Shown: in pieces, positions 9,079 to 19,264 of the stretch
Position numbering within the stretch: position 1 is the stretch's first letter
Layout: each line of letters opens with the position of its first letter
DNA from: Kordia algicida
GTDB lineage: Bacteria > Bacteroidota > Bacteroidia > Flavobacteriales > Flavobacteriaceae
Strand: one strand, 5' to 3'
Length of the DNA: 64,000 nucleotides
Assembly (NCBI RefSeq): GCF_051013375.1
Contig: NZ_CP142125.1
Program-made: the position numbers and the translations under genes
Notes under the pieces: model-generated
Database searches by the model: none
Told to the model about the DNA's origin: nothing
Seen by the model: the letters and a program-made list of their open reading frames with translations, nothing else

Positions 9079-10308
9079 ATGAATTCTTATCAAGAAAAAG
9101 CAGCAAAGAAAACTCAGAAATCTGTAGCAAATGAAGTCATGCAACAACAGGCGACTTCAGCTGTTTTTCAATTTGAGGACAATCGACCTGAAACTGCTGT
9201 ACAATTAAAAATAAAAGAAAAACTAGCAGCAACAAATTCCGCAACTCCAATTCAGCAAAAGAAAAACAACACAGGATTGCCAAATAAATTAAAATCTGGA
9301 ATTGAAAATCTTTCTGGGCATTCCATGGACGATGTCAAAGTATATTATAACTCTAGCAAACCCGCACAACTTAACGCACATGCATACGCGCAAGGAACAA
9401 ATATTCACATCGCATCCGGACAAGAAAAACACTTGCCACATGAAGCTTGGCATGTTGTACAACAAAAACAAGGTCGTGTAAAACCTACCAAACAACTCAA
9501 ACAAAAAGTCAATATCAATGATGATGTAGGTTTGGAGAAAGAAGCAGATATCATGGGCGCGAAGGCGATGCAGATGAAAGCGAAAACTACTACTTATGCC
9601 AAAAAAGCAACAGCTAGTTCTTCAAAAGAAACCTTGCAATTATTTAGCTACAGAGGAAAAGCTCCTATAAAAGGAGTGACTATGAGCGTAAAAATTGTAA
9701 ACGGAGGTGGAAGACTTACTATTATAGACGAAACAGAAACGGATAAAGCAGTCGGACATTTAGGAGGTTACATAAAATATAGTATTGACAAAGCAAATCA
9801 AGAATTGGTATTGGATCATTTTGAAGCGCATCCTTCTGGTGCAGGTTTGGGAACTTTATTAATGTTCGAACTTGCAAACTTGGCTACACGACATGGTTTT
9901 AAAATTATTTCAGTGGCAAATCCTGCGTTATCTGCAATGGGCGCTTACAAAGCCTTTGGTGGTGTGCCAAGAGATGCACAAGAACACGAAGCTAGAACAG
10001 AGATGTACGCAGGCGCAATGCAAGAAAACCCAAGAGTACATAGAAACTTTGTGAAAAATGAAGCACATGCAATTGCCGATAGTGTTGTTGGAAAAGAAAA
10101 ATATTTTAATCCAGGTCTCAAACCACTTGCAGAAGCAAATACGTATATTGGAGCAGTAGGCGATCATAAAGCCGCCCATTCTGGTGCAGATGATATTCAT
10201 AGAGCGGCAGATTTAAGCGCACTTTCATCACAGCTCATTTATCATGTAAATACGTTAAATCGAACAACATTTACTAGCTTAGACAGAAGATGGGATATTA
10301 CAGGATAA
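9079..10308 (+). CDS. DUF4157 (eCIS core) protein with GNAT-like C-terminal domain; candidate eCIS effector/toxin
   Basis: 409 residues in two clear parts. Residues about 75-150 are a DUF4157 domain: SGHSMDDVKVYYNSSKPAQL, then ASGQEKHLPHEAWHVVQQ with the HExxH-type motif that marks this family. DUF4157 is found on proteins loaded by extracellular contractile injection systems. The C-terminal region (about 190-330) has a GNAT acetyltransferase signature, HPSGAGLGTLLMFELA, followed by SAMGAYKAFGG. The last 80 residues are unknown. No signal peptide is present. No sheath, tube or baseplate gene occurs in the window, so it is an orphan here. The effector role is inferred. Confidence 0.75.
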   Translation: MNSYQEKAAKKTQKSVANEVMQQQATSAVFQFEDNRPETAVQLKIKEKLAATNSATPIQQKKNNTGLPNKLKSGIENLSGHSMDDVKVYYNSSKPAQLNAHAYAQGTNIHIASGQEKHLPHEAWHVVQQKQGRVKPTKQLKQKVNINDDVGLEKEADIMGAKAMQMKAKTTTYAKKATASSSKETLQLFSYRGKAPIKGVTMSVKIVNGGGRLTIIDETETDKAVGHLGGYIKYSIDKANQELVLDHFEAHPSGAGLGTLLMFELANLATRHGFKIISVANPALSAMGAYKAFGGVPRDAQEHEARTEMYAGAMQENPRVHRNFVKNEAHAIADSVVGKEKYFNPGLKPLAEANTYIGAVGDHKAAHSGADDIHRAADLSALSSQLIYHVNTLNRTTFTSLDRRWDITG

Positions 10309-10403
10309 TTGATTTTTTTGAAACGTTATTGCGAAATTTTTAGAAAAACTTGTGGCAATCTGTTGTTTCAATAACTATTTTACCTATTCACAAACAACAA
10401 AAA

Positions 10404-13400
10404 TCAATCTACTGTAATCCGAATACCTTTTGTATGACTTCGAATCTCTGGCGCGTACATACTTTCAATCGTAGTGATTCCGTTAGAAAATACTCCAGTA
10501 TTGTTTACGCGTAATTCATATGTTATCATAAACACACCTGCTGGAATTTTGTCAAAAAAGAAATTGCTACTCGCGTCACGCGTACTTTCAAAATACCCAA
10601 CACCATCTTGCCATTTGTATTGCGACAGTACATTTACAGGTTCTAAACCTGCGGCGCGCATGTCTTTTAAGTGAATAAATTCAACGTCTTTTTTATTCCT
10701 AATCGTTAAACGAACGGTAATCAAATCACCAATTTTTAAGGAACGTTTTGCCAAAGGAACTAAGACTTCTTTGTCACCTTTCTTTTCTTTGAGAAATAAT
10801 TCTTTGCTGATTTGTAAAGAAGCTTCATCGTTTTGAGAAACTTGATCTAATTCTTCAAAATACTGCCAATACACAGCGCCATAACCTGCTACTTTTCCAT
10901 TGTTTTTCACTTTTATAGTAGCTTTCTCCTTGGTAATTTCATCTTTGTTCCAAGAGGTTTTAAAATATCCTGTTCCAGCTTCTTTTACGGTTTCTTCAAG
11001 TTTTTTGGTTTTGATTTTTTCGGTTCCTATGGTAAGAATAGTATTGTCTTTGATGGATGCAAATTGCTTCGGATTCAATAGCAAAGCATAAATCGCTTTG
11101 GTAGTCGCTTTTGTCGTTGCCCATTTTGTGGTTTGTTTTTGTCGCAACAACCATAATTGCAATTCCTGAACTATTTTTTCATCGTTGGTAATTTCTGCAA
11201 AAGCTTCCATCAACAATGCATGTGTTTCTACGGCGTGCGAGTTGTAATAACGACGCTCCGTTACTTCTTTCCAATACATGCCTTTTTCTTCCGACTTTAC
11301 AGCAGATTCCTCCAGAGATTCCATAATTTTCTTCGCTTCTTTTCGTTGTCCCATTCGCGCTAACGAAAGTGCAACCATAGCTTTTTCTTCAATCGATAAA
11401 TTCAACCAATCTTTTTGTAATGTTGTTAAGTAAAATTCCATCGCTTTTTTGACTTTTTTCGGAATTTCCATCACATCAGGAATCATACTTCTGGTGTATA
11501 AATAGCGGATTTGTTGCTTGAATTTGTAGTCGCTTGGCGATTGTACCAAGTTCGCATGTGCCACTAAAAAACGATCGTCTGTGTATTGATATGCAAAATC
11601 CATAATTTGATTTGGTTCACTATTTTTCTTGTACGAGATTGCATTCAATTTTACCAAATGAGCATATGTTTGTAAAATATGAAGTGTGATATACAAGTTT
11701 TCTTTTCCGCCAGAAAACCAAGGGAATCCGCCAGATTCTCCTTGTAAATCGTCCAATTTTTGCCACATTTCAAACTGCAAATCGCTCATGATTTTTTTGT
11801 CGAATAGTTTCGCCAATTGTTGTTTTTTCTCCGTTTCCGAAACTGCATCACGCGCCCAAGGAGTTTCCGAAATTAATAAAGATTTTAATTCGGGATTTTT
11901 CTCTAAATCAGACGTCAATTGTCCGTTTGCTTTCCACGCTTCAAACACTTCTTGTATTTTTGGCGAACTTTGTAAAATATGTATGGCAATCGCATTGGCG
12001 TACAAACGCGAGAAGGTTTGCTCAGCACATTCATACGGATATTCTATTAAATACGGCAATGACTGAATTGCGCTCCATGTCGGGTTTGACGTATATTCTA
12101 GCGTCAATTTGTGTTGCTTCAAACTTGCACTTGTGTTGTTGGCGAGTTTGCTAAAAGTGACTGTTTTTTCTTCATTAGGTTTTACCCAAAAAGGTTTTGC
12201 TTCCGTGATAAGCACACTGTTTTTTAATACAGGCAACGCACTTTCTTCTCCATCAGAGAACGTTCCCGCTTTAGCGATCACTTTATACTGAATTGCATTA
12301 AAACCTTCTGGAATATAGAGTTTCCAAGATATATTGGTGTTTCCTTTTTTATCAATCGTAAAGGCTTTGTTTTTATCTTCTAAATGAACTTTTGCGTCAA
12401 TCGATTCCATCGTATATGCGTCATACAAACGAAGCGACGCAATTCCTTTGACAGATTTTTGCTGTAAGTTTACGACTTTCGTCGAAATGACAATCGTATC
12501 TTTTTCACGTAGAAAACGCGGCATATTTGGGACAACCATCAATTCTTTTTGCGTAACGGCATTTTTTTCAATAATTCCGTACATTCCGTTTTTTTGATGC
12601 GCCAATAGTTGAAACTTCCAACGTGTTAACGATTCTGGAACTTCAAATTCTACCGCAACATTTCCTTCGGCATCTGTTCGCAAATGTGGATAGAAAAACG
12701 CCGTTTCTTTCAGATTTTTTCGGGTTTCTACCGTATTAATATCTTCTTCCGTTAAGCCAACTGTGACTTCCATTCCGTTGATGTTTTCCTTACGTGTTCC
12801 GTATTTGGTTGTAATAATAACAACTCCACCAGCACCACGACTTCCGTAAATAGCAGTTGCAGCAGCATCTTTTAAAACACTCAAAGAAGTGATATTGTCG
12901 CTATTCATGCTTCTAAAAGCATTTTGACTTACAGGAACACCATCAATTACAAATAAAGGTTCTATATCGCTTTTTAATGAGTTACGACCTCTGATAACGA
13001 TCACGCCGTTTTCTCCCGGAGCGCCATTTCCTGTATTTACCGTAACTCCTGCGGAAGCTCCTTGTAAAATTTGATCTAGCGTTGTTATCGGTACTTGCTC
13101 AATAGTGTCACCATCAACCGTTGCAATTGCCGATGCTACTTTCGCACTATTTACTGCGCCACCATAGGCTACCACAACAACTTCATCAAGTTGTTGCTCA
13201 TCTGGTCTTAGTACAGTATTGATGTTATTTAGCTTTCCGACAACAATTTCTTCCGTATGATAACCTATATAACTGATTGCTAGAATATCATTAGAAGTTG
13301 CATTGATGGTATACAAACCATCAAAATCTGTCGTGACACCTTCTTTAGTTCCTTTGATAATAATAGAAGCGCCTGGTAATGGCATTCCAGTATCGTCAAC

Positions 13401-16400
13401 TACATGTCCTGTGATGTTTCCTGAAAAAACTGGCTTTTCTTTGATGGACTTTTCTCTTTTGAGTTTTTGTAAGTATTTGTGATTTTCGCTGTGTATATTT
13501 TTAAAGCTTAATCCGAACCATTTGAATTTAAGATAGTTTCTAAAGTTTGGCGTTGTTAAATGTGTTACTAAGTTGTAAATTTCATACGAACTTGAGTTGC
13601 CGAAAAAGTTACTTTTTACCCTAGGCGCGTAATATTGATTGTCAAAAAAGTAGTCAAAATCCGCATCCCACGTATGTGGTATGAATTGATCTAGCGATTC
13701 ATCATACATAGACGCTAATACTTCGGCGTCGCTTCCTTTTTGGTCTAAGTCTAAAATTTTAAACTGCCATTTTTCTTTTTGTCCAGGTTGCAATTTGTTG
13801 CGAAATGTGGCTGTTTCAATCGATAGGAATTTGTTTCTTTCGTAGAGTTTGAACGAATATTTTTGCTGATAGAATTCATTAAACTTCGTATACAACATGT
13901 GCAGTGTAATTTCTTCGGTAAATTTTTTATCAAGCGGAATTTTTATAATTTTAGAACCTTTTTCAATAGTGACCGATTGTGTTTTTACCAACTTTTCTTT
14001 GTGGAATAAGTGCAACATCACATTCAGAGAATCATCGCGCAAAGCGGTAGCAAGTTTTACCTTTATAAAACCATCTTTTTTGAATTCGCTGTTGAGCACA
14101 TTGTATTCAAAAAGTGTATTTCCGGTAGCATAGAGGTCTTTTGGATCAGTAAGCCAGAATGTTTCTGTATTGCGAACGGTATCTTTAGTTTTTTCGTCAA
14201 AAGCATAGGTTTCCATAGTATATTCGCCAGTTTCCCAAGTAGAAGTGTTTATGCTAAGTTTGGCATTCGTTTCCGTATTGAAAGTCATGTTGGCAACTTC
14301 GGCACCTTTTTTATTGCTTTCCTGTTTTTCTTTTTCGTCATATAGAATGTGCGGAAATTGTTGGATAAATTTTTCTTTCGGAATAATTTGATTGTCAGGA
14401 AAACGCCACGGACGTCTTTTAAGAATTCGTTCTGTATTGATGCGCTTGTATATTTTTACACGACCATTTGTGGTAACGGGAACATAGTTTACATCTTCGG
14501 CAGCAATGTTAATTTGAAATGTTTCGTTACGATCTTTTTTTGTAGGAATCATCACGCGGAGATTGAATCCTTGTTTGGCAGCAGTAACAGATTTCCACGC
14601 CGTTTGCGTTTCGCCATTGATATCTGTAACATCAATAGAAATACTGTAACGGTACGATTTGATATGTTCTTTTTTAATATTTATAGCTGTTTCAGCCAAA
14701 AACGGAATCACAAAGTTTCCTTTTTCGTCAGTTTTTAGTGTTCCTTCTTTGATGATTTTCTTTTTTGAAAGATCACGATATATTCGATAATGTCTATAAT
14801 CAATGTTTGCTTCGCGTTCAATTGTATAACTAACTTTAGCATTGGTAACGGCACTTCCGAGCAATGCTTTTGCTTTTCCTGAGATTTTTACAGAATCGTT
14901 GAACGTGATGTTTTCCGTTAACGGATTCATGACAACTTCAAAGCGTGGACGTTTGTATTCTTCTACGTTAAAATTGGCTTCGCCTTCTTCAAAATCGTGC
15001 AAAAAATCCCAAAAAGGATGTTCGCCTTCGTAGTCATCATCTTCGTCTACAATAATGCTAAATCTGCCTGTAGTTGCGTTTTTAGGAATTTTGAACGAGT
15101 TGCTAAACGTACCAAATTCGTTGGTTTTGAGGCGTAATGTTTCAAAATCATCATCTACAGATTGTATGCTTACTTCACAATGTACATTTGGTACTACAGA
15201 ACTAACTCCGTTTTTTTGTTGAATAAAAATTACTTTGTAATGCACGGTTTGTCCCGGACGATAAATGCTTCTGTCCGTAAAAATAAAAGGTTTGGCTTCC
15301 CAGTTTTTAGGTTCTCCTTTTTTGGACTTATAATTACGAGCTAGGGAAGTGTTCTGATAGTATAATGTATCGTTTTGGTATATGATGTATTTTTTAATTC
15401 TGTTGCTTTTTTTACGTTTGCGAATTTTGGCATTTCCTAGAAGATTGGTTCTAACAAATTGATTGATGATTTTCTTTTCGTCAAAAATTTTAATCGTTGC
15501 ATTGTAAATCGGTTTTCCAGTTTCACGATGTACAATTGTATACATTTCTGCATCGTTCAATTCAGTAACAATCTCCGATAAGTTTGTTTTTTGCATTATG
15601 TCATACGCCAATACTTCCGATTTTTTATGGTGATGAGAACCATCTGAAAGTGTGACTAAATATCTTCCAACAGGCAGCTTTGGAATGCTGATTTCGATCG
15701 AATGATCGTAATAATCTTTCGGAATTTTGGTGTTGTAACTTTTTTCTAAAACGGGTTTGTTGTTTTTGATATAGGCTGCAATTACCGAATCTCGTTTGTT
15801 ATATTTTACACCTTCTAAGAACGTATGCGAAATACGATACGTTTTTAAATATACCGTATCAACATTTCTCAATGAAATACGCGAAAGCATCGGTTTGTTG
15901 GCAGTAGTATATTCTTGAATTTTGAATTCTAAGCTCTTTTGTTCAATTTTCTTTTTAAGAATTTGACATTTAATACTTCCTTCCGAGTTTGGATAGTTTG
16001 CGATTACTTTTTCTGCAATTGCCAACGCATTTACACGTAACATTTGTTTATTGTCTTGCGAACGTGTGTAGTATTTTTGAGAAGTATTTACATAATGTGA
16101 CGCCAATTCGTATTGAATTAACGCTTCTATTGGATCATTCTCGTATTGTTTTGCCAATTTTTGCAATGAGTTTTCATACCATTCGTTGCTATCATTTTTT
16201 TGTGAATTTGAAAGGGCATATTTTAAGCGTTGTAATACAACATCTATAAGCGCTTCTTTTTTATTGCTATAGGTTTTTTCAAGTTTTTTATATAGTGCTA
16301 ATGTGTTTGTTTTGGCGACAACTGTTTTGCTATCAATTGGCAATTTTTGTTTGATAAATATGGATGATGCAGAAAATTCTTTTTCGGTAATTTTGTAAAC

Positions 16401-17039
16401 ATCATCATTTCGATATCCGTAGGGAACTTGATTTTTGTAAAAATCTAAAGCATTGTGTATTAAAAGATCATACAAATTTGTACGGTACTTTGTGGTATTT
16501 GCTTTTCCGTCTAAAAGTAGCATGTAATCTTTTATTGGAAACTGTTGCAGTTCGGATTCTTGCGCTATAGAATGCTGAAAATGTTTGTGTATTTGAGAAA
16601 TAAATGTTTTGGTGTCCCACAATTGAAAGTCAGTAGGAATCGTATCAGAATCCACAATAGATCGCTGTCGGAGTTTGTATTGATATTTATTAAAATATTG
16701 CGCTAAAAATCGCGCGTACATATTTTCTAAAATTGCATTTGTGGGAAACGAATGTTTGTCAATTTCTGTTCTTAAATTTTGTAAAACTTCCACTTCAGAA
16801 TCATCCGTAAGGAATAAAGAAAACTTTGCCCGATACAACAAACTTCTTACAATTTGCACCGTATTTTGTTCCTCATTGGCATGTTTGTAAATGCGTTGTA
16901 CAATTCTATTGGCGGAAGCTGGTTTTCCTTTAATTTCCAATTTTTCTACTTTTTCCCAACGCTTATCGTAGTTATATTGGGCAAAACTTAGTTGAAAACA
17001 CAAGAATGCAAAAATGCTCAGTACGTAAAAATTTTTCAT
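10404..17039 (-). CDS. alpha-2-macroglobulin family protein with inserted SusC-type plug unit
   Basis: About 2211 residues from the ATG at 17039, which gives a clean signal peptide (MKNFYVLSIFAFLCFQLSFA); an in-frame ATG at 17072 is less likely. An MG2 domain lies near residue 585 (FIFTDRSIYRPGQTVHYK). At about 1203-1413 there is a CarboxypepD-reg-like segment (GASIIIKGTKEGVTTD) followed by a TonB-receptor plug (PLFVIDGVPV, LKDAAATAIYGSRGAGG), but no beta-barrel. The A2M domain then starts (FFYPHLRTDAEGNV), and the thioester motif ECAEQ lies near 1668. Bacterial A2Ms trap proteases in the periplasm or on the surface. The plug is absent from the paralogue at 25171-31272. Confidence 0.88.
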   Translation of the reverse strand: MKNFYVLSIFAFLCFQLSFAQYNYDKRWEKVEKLEIKGKPASANRIVQRIYKHANEEQNTVQIVRSLLYRAKFSLFLTDDSEVEVLQNLRTEIDKHSFPTNAILENMYARFLAQYFNKYQYKLRQRSIVDSDTIPTDFQLWDTKTFISQIHKHFQHSIAQESELQQFPIKDYMLLLDGKANTTKYRTNLYDLLIHNALDFYKNQVPYGYRNDDVYKITEKEFSASSIFIKQKLPIDSKTVVAKTNTLALYKKLEKTYSNKKEALIDVVLQRLKYALSNSQKNDSNEWYENSLQKLAKQYENDPIEALIQYELASHYVNTSQKYYTRSQDNKQMLRVNALAIAEKVIANYPNSEGSIKCQILKKKIEQKSLEFKIQEYTTANKPMLSRISLRNVDTVYLKTYRISHTFLEGVKYNKRDSVIAAYIKNNKPVLEKSYNTKIPKDYYDHSIEISIPKLPVGRYLVTLSDGSHHHKKSEVLAYDIMQKTNLSEIVTELNDAEMYTIVHRETGKPIYNATIKIFDEKKIINQFVRTNLLGNAKIRKRKKSNRIKKYIIYQNDTLYYQNTSLARNYKSKKGEPKNWEAKPFIFTDRSIYRPGQTVHYKVIFIQQKNGVSSVVPNVHCEVSIQSVDDDFETLRLKTNEFGTFSNSFKIPKNATTGRFSIIVDEDDDYEGEHPFWDFLHDFEEGEANFNVEEYKRPRFEVVMNPLTENITFNDSVKISGKAKALLGSAVTNAKVSYTIEREANIDYRHYRIYRDLSKKKIIKEGTLKTDEKGNFVIPFLAETAINIKKEHIKSYRYSISIDVTDINGETQTAWKSVTAAKQGFNLRVMIPTKKDRNETFQINIAAEDVNYVPVTTNGRVKIYKRINTERILKRRPWRFPDNQIIPKEKFIQQFPHILYDEKEKQESNKKGAEVANMTFNTETNAKLSINTSTWETGEYTMETYAFDEKTKDTVRNTETFWLTDPKDLYATGNTLFEYNVLNSEFKKDGFIKVKLATALRDDSLNVMLHLFHKEKLVKTQSVTIEKGSKIIKIPLDKKFTEEITLHMLYTKFNEFYQQKYSFKLYERNKFLSIETATFRNKLQPGQKEKWQFKILDLDQKGSDAEVLASMYDESLDQFIPHTWDADFDYFFDNQYYAPRVKSNFFGNSSSYEIYNLVTHLTTPNFRNYLKFKWFGLSFKNIHSENHKYLQKLKREKSIKEKPVFSGNITGHVVDDTGMPLPGASIIIKGTKEGVTTDFDGLYTINATSNDILAISYIGYHTEEIVVGKLNNINTVLRPDEQQLDEVVVVAYGGAVNSAKVASAIATVDGDTIEQVPITTLDQILQGASAGVTVNTGNGAPGENGVIVIRGRNSLKSDIEPLFVIDGVPVSQNAFRSMNSDNITSLSVLKDAAATAIYGSRGAGGVVIITTKYGTRKENINGMEVTVGLTEEDINTVETRKNLKETAFFYPHLRTDAEGNVAVEFEVPESLTRWKFQLLAHQKNGMYGIIEKNAVTQKELMVVPNMPRFLREKDTIVISTKVVNLQQKSVKGIASLRLYDAYTMESIDAKVHLEDKNKAFTIDKKGNTNISWKLYIPEGFNAIQYKVIAKAGTFSDGEESALPVLKNSVLITEAKPFWVKPNEEKTVTFSKLANNTSASLKQHKLTLEYTSNPTWSAIQSLPYLIEYPYECAEQTFSRLYANAIAIHILQSSPKIQEVFEAWKANGQLTSDLEKNPELKSLLISETPWARDAVSETEKKQQLAKLFDKKIMSDLQFEMWQKLDDLQGESGGFPWFSGGKENLYITLHILQTYAHLVKLNAISYKKNSEPNQIMDFAYQYTDDRFLVAHANLVQSPSDYKFKQQIRYLYTRSMIPDVMEIPKKVKKAMEFYLTTLQKDWLNLSIEEKAMVALSLARMGQRKEAKKIMESLEESAVKSEEKGMYWKEVTERRYYNSHAVETHALLMEAFAEITNDEKIVQELQLWLLRQKQTTKWATTKATTKAIYALLLNPKQFASIKDNTILTIGTEKIKTKKLEETVKEAGTGYFKTSWNKDEITKEKATIKVKNNGKVAGYGAVYWQYFEELDQVSQNDEASLQISKELFLKEKKGDKEVLVPLAKRSLKIGDLITVRLTIRNKKDVEFIHLKDMRAAGLEPVNVLSQYKWQDGVGYFESTRDASSNFFFDKIPAGVFMITYELRVNNTGVFSNGITTIESMYAPEIRSHTKGIRITVD

Positions 17040-17240
17040 CTGTGGATTTGTTTCTATTGGTTGATAGGACAAATAACTACTAATAGCCTTAAAGATACAA
17101 TATCAAATTAGGCAACACGCATTATCAATTAGGGAACTTGTTTTGTTTTTAGATGAGATTCTTATAGTTTTAGTACCAATCTCGATTTTAAACAATTTCT
17201 TTAAACTAAAAGTCTTACAAACACGTTATGGGGTATGAAT

Positions 17241-17255
17241 CATTATTATTTGTGA
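17241..17255. promoter_or_regulatory. 15-nt sequence shared by both A2M upstream regions (copy 1)
   Basis: CATTATTATTTGTGA occurs here and again at 31402-31416, upstream of the other A2M gene. It may be a common regulator site or a remnant of the duplication. The rest of 17040-17315 holds the divergent starts of the A2M gene and the secreted protein. Confidence 0.35.
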
Positions 17256-17315
17256 TTCAAAAAATAATCAACGATTCAGCAACGAATCATTTGTATTCCT
17301 GTATCTTTAAAACTT

Positions 17316-18449
17316 ATGAAAAACTATTATATATTTCTTCTCTCTTTTTGTTTTGCTTTCGCGAATGTACATGCGCAGGAATTTCCAAGACCTGAACTTG
17401 TTTCGCCAGAAGCGACATTTTACACCTATTTAGACAATGAAAACATTTCTGATCCGACAAAATACAACGGAAAGGTAAAGAAAATAACGCGTACGCTTAG
17501 AGAATACGAACAAGGCTCACAGCTTACTTCTACACAAAAAACAATGCAGTTTCTCAATACTGACGGCGAACTTGAAAGAACAGAGACACGGACGTATGTT
17601 TACGGAATTGAAGATACTAAAGAAGTCATCAATCATTTGGAAAACCCAAAAGCAGAAGTTAAAAAAGTAGGAAATCGAACGCTGAAAATCATTAAAAATG
17701 AACTCAATGAAGATGTTGGTTATGAATATGATGATAAAGGCGATGATGTGTATGTGTATGAAAACGATTTGTTGACTACATTTTATAACAATAATGACAG
17801 TATTTCATACCAATATGACGCCAAAAACCGATTGGTTGAAGTCAAAACTTTAGAAAGTCTTCTTTTAGAAGAATTCAATGAAGAAAACGAATCTACAACC
17901 ATGTGGCGTTCTTCTTTTGAAGATCGTGGATATGAAAAAGTCATCTACAGAAATGATTTGCCTATCAAAAAAATCATCTATTATAAATATGGTGAAGTCA
18001 TCGATGTTTATAAAAAAACATTCACGTATACGCCTGATAAACGATTGGAAAAGTTTGAAACTCTTTACACACGGTACTTGTTTGATTACTATGTAGATTC
18101 CATAGCAATTAACAAACAAGATTACAAAACATTTCCAACAGTAGAAATGAATGACAGCATTCAAAAAGGAATATTCACATACTCACCAACCAAAAAAATA
18201 GAAGCTTACCAACGTACAAAAGGGAAAGATCGTGAAGAATATACAATCATATATGACAAAAATGATCGCATGCATATTGTTGAAGGAACGCTAACATTTT
18301 ATCAAAAAGGACGTTTGGTTACATTGCCCGTAGAATACGAATATTTATATGATGACAAAGGAAATCCAAAAAATATAAACTCCTATTATTATCTTGGCGG
18401 AGAAAAAATGTTGCACAAAGAAACCTCTTTTGAGATTGAATATTACTAG
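17316..18449 (+). CDS. secreted protein with YD-repeat-like sequence
   Basis: 377 residues with a signal peptide ending at VHAQ (about residue 21). The mature protein resembles degenerate RHS/YD-type beta-repeats: YEYDDKGDDVYVYENDLLTTFY, SYQYDAKNRLVEVKT, and near the end EYEYLYDDKGNPKNI. Such repeats form an extended beta-structure. No toxin domain or cleavage motif follows, so this is not a full RHS toxin. It opens a plus-strand run of small exported proteins (17316-21138), and the next gene begins 17 bases downstream. Function unknown. Confidence 0.65.
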   Translation: MKNYYIFLLSFCFAFANVHAQEFPRPELVSPEATFYTYLDNENISDPTKYNGKVKKITRTLREYEQGSQLTSTQKTMQFLNTDGELERTETRTYVYGIEDTKEVINHLENPKAEVKKVGNRTLKIIKNELNEDVGYEYDDKGDDVYVYENDLLTTFYNNNDSISYQYDAKNRLVEVKTLESLLLEEFNEENESTTMWRSSFEDRGYEKVIYRNDLPIKKIIYYKYGEVIDVYKKTFTYTPDKRLEKFETLYTRYLFDYYVDSIAINKQDYKTFPTVEMNDSIQKGIFTYSPTKKIEAYQRTKGKDREEYTIIYDKNDRMHIVEGTLTFYQKGRLVTLPVEYEYLYDDKGNPKNINSYYYLGGEKMLHKETSFEIEYY

Positions 18450-18466
18450 CAAAAACACATAGCAAG

Positions 18467-19264
18467 ATGCTCAAAAAATCAATACTATTATTTTTAGGAA
18501 GTTTACTATTGCTGCAATGTAAAAGTGATTTTACTGTAGAATACATCAAAAAAAATAGTGACCAAGAAGAAGAACGTCTTACCGATTCTCAAATGTTCAA
18601 ACATTTTATACTCAACTTTGAAAAAAATGATGAGCGATTTGCACAAAGCTTTGCAAAAATAAACTTCAAACAGACTGTTTTTGAGAAAGATTCGCTTTGG
18701 GTTGTAACTGACATTCAGCAGCAAAAATCAAATGAGGAAGGAATTATCATGTATCAAAAATCGCCTGTTGTTTCGTATGCAAAAGATGAAGATGCTTTTT
18801 ATATAAAAGTACAACTTACCACAGAATTTTCAACCTCGCCAGAAGTTATGATGGATGGTGAAAAAAGTATCAACTTTGTAGAAACCTACGATGGCTTAAG
18901 AACTTGGATCGAAAACGGAACAAGCAGTAAAGACACGATAGAATTTGTTGGATTAGGCAAAAAGAACATTTCTACGGATGTACTTTCTATCGTAACTAAA
19001 CTGCTCATCACACAAAAAGGAAACAGACTATTTGTAGCAGATGAAACCGAATTACAAGGAACTGAATTCTTAAAATTTGAAAACTATTACGGAGCTGATA
19101 CATACCGAATTATCGAAGAAAATACATTTCCAGAACGTTTTGTGTTTGAGAAAACTAAAGGTTTCCGACCATACACAACGACACAAAAAAACGCAAATGG
19201 AACAACCGAAACCATCTATTCTAAATATGACAGTATTGGCGTCTTAAAACCTAAAGTGCAATGA
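18467..19264 (+). CDS. lipoprotein of unknown function
   Basis: 265 residues. The N-terminus is a lipoprotein signal with the lipobox cysteine at residue 18 (LLLLQC). The mature part carries an acidic start (EEERLTDSQMF) and no domain I recognise. It overlaps the next lipoprotein gene by 4 bases (ATGA), so translation is coupled. It belongs to the 17316-21138 run of exported proteins. Confidence 0.65.
   Translation: MLKKSILLFLGSLLLLQCKSDFTVEYIKKNSDQEEERLTDSQMFKHFILNFEKNDERFAQSFAKINFKQTVFEKDSLWVVTDIQQQKSNEEGIIMYQKSPVVSYAKDEDAFYIKVQLTTEFSTSPEVMMDGEKSINFVETYDGLRTWIENGTSSKDTIEFVGLGKKNISTDVLSIVTKLLITQKGNRLFVADETELQGTEFLKFENYYGADTYRIIEENTFPERFVFEKTKGFRPYTTTQKNANGTTETIYSKYDSIGVLKPKVQ

Noticed and set aside
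9079..10308. Part of a local contractile injection system gene cluster
   Set aside because: No sheath, tube, baseplate or ATPase gene is found on either strand nearby.
12790..13440. A separate SusC gene inside the A2M region
   Set aside because: The plug is in frame with the A2M on both sides, has no signal peptide of its own and lacks a beta-barrel.
13897..16249. Antisense ORFs within the A2M gene
   Set aside because: They lack starts with context, domains or plausible composition, and mirror the codon structure of the real gene.
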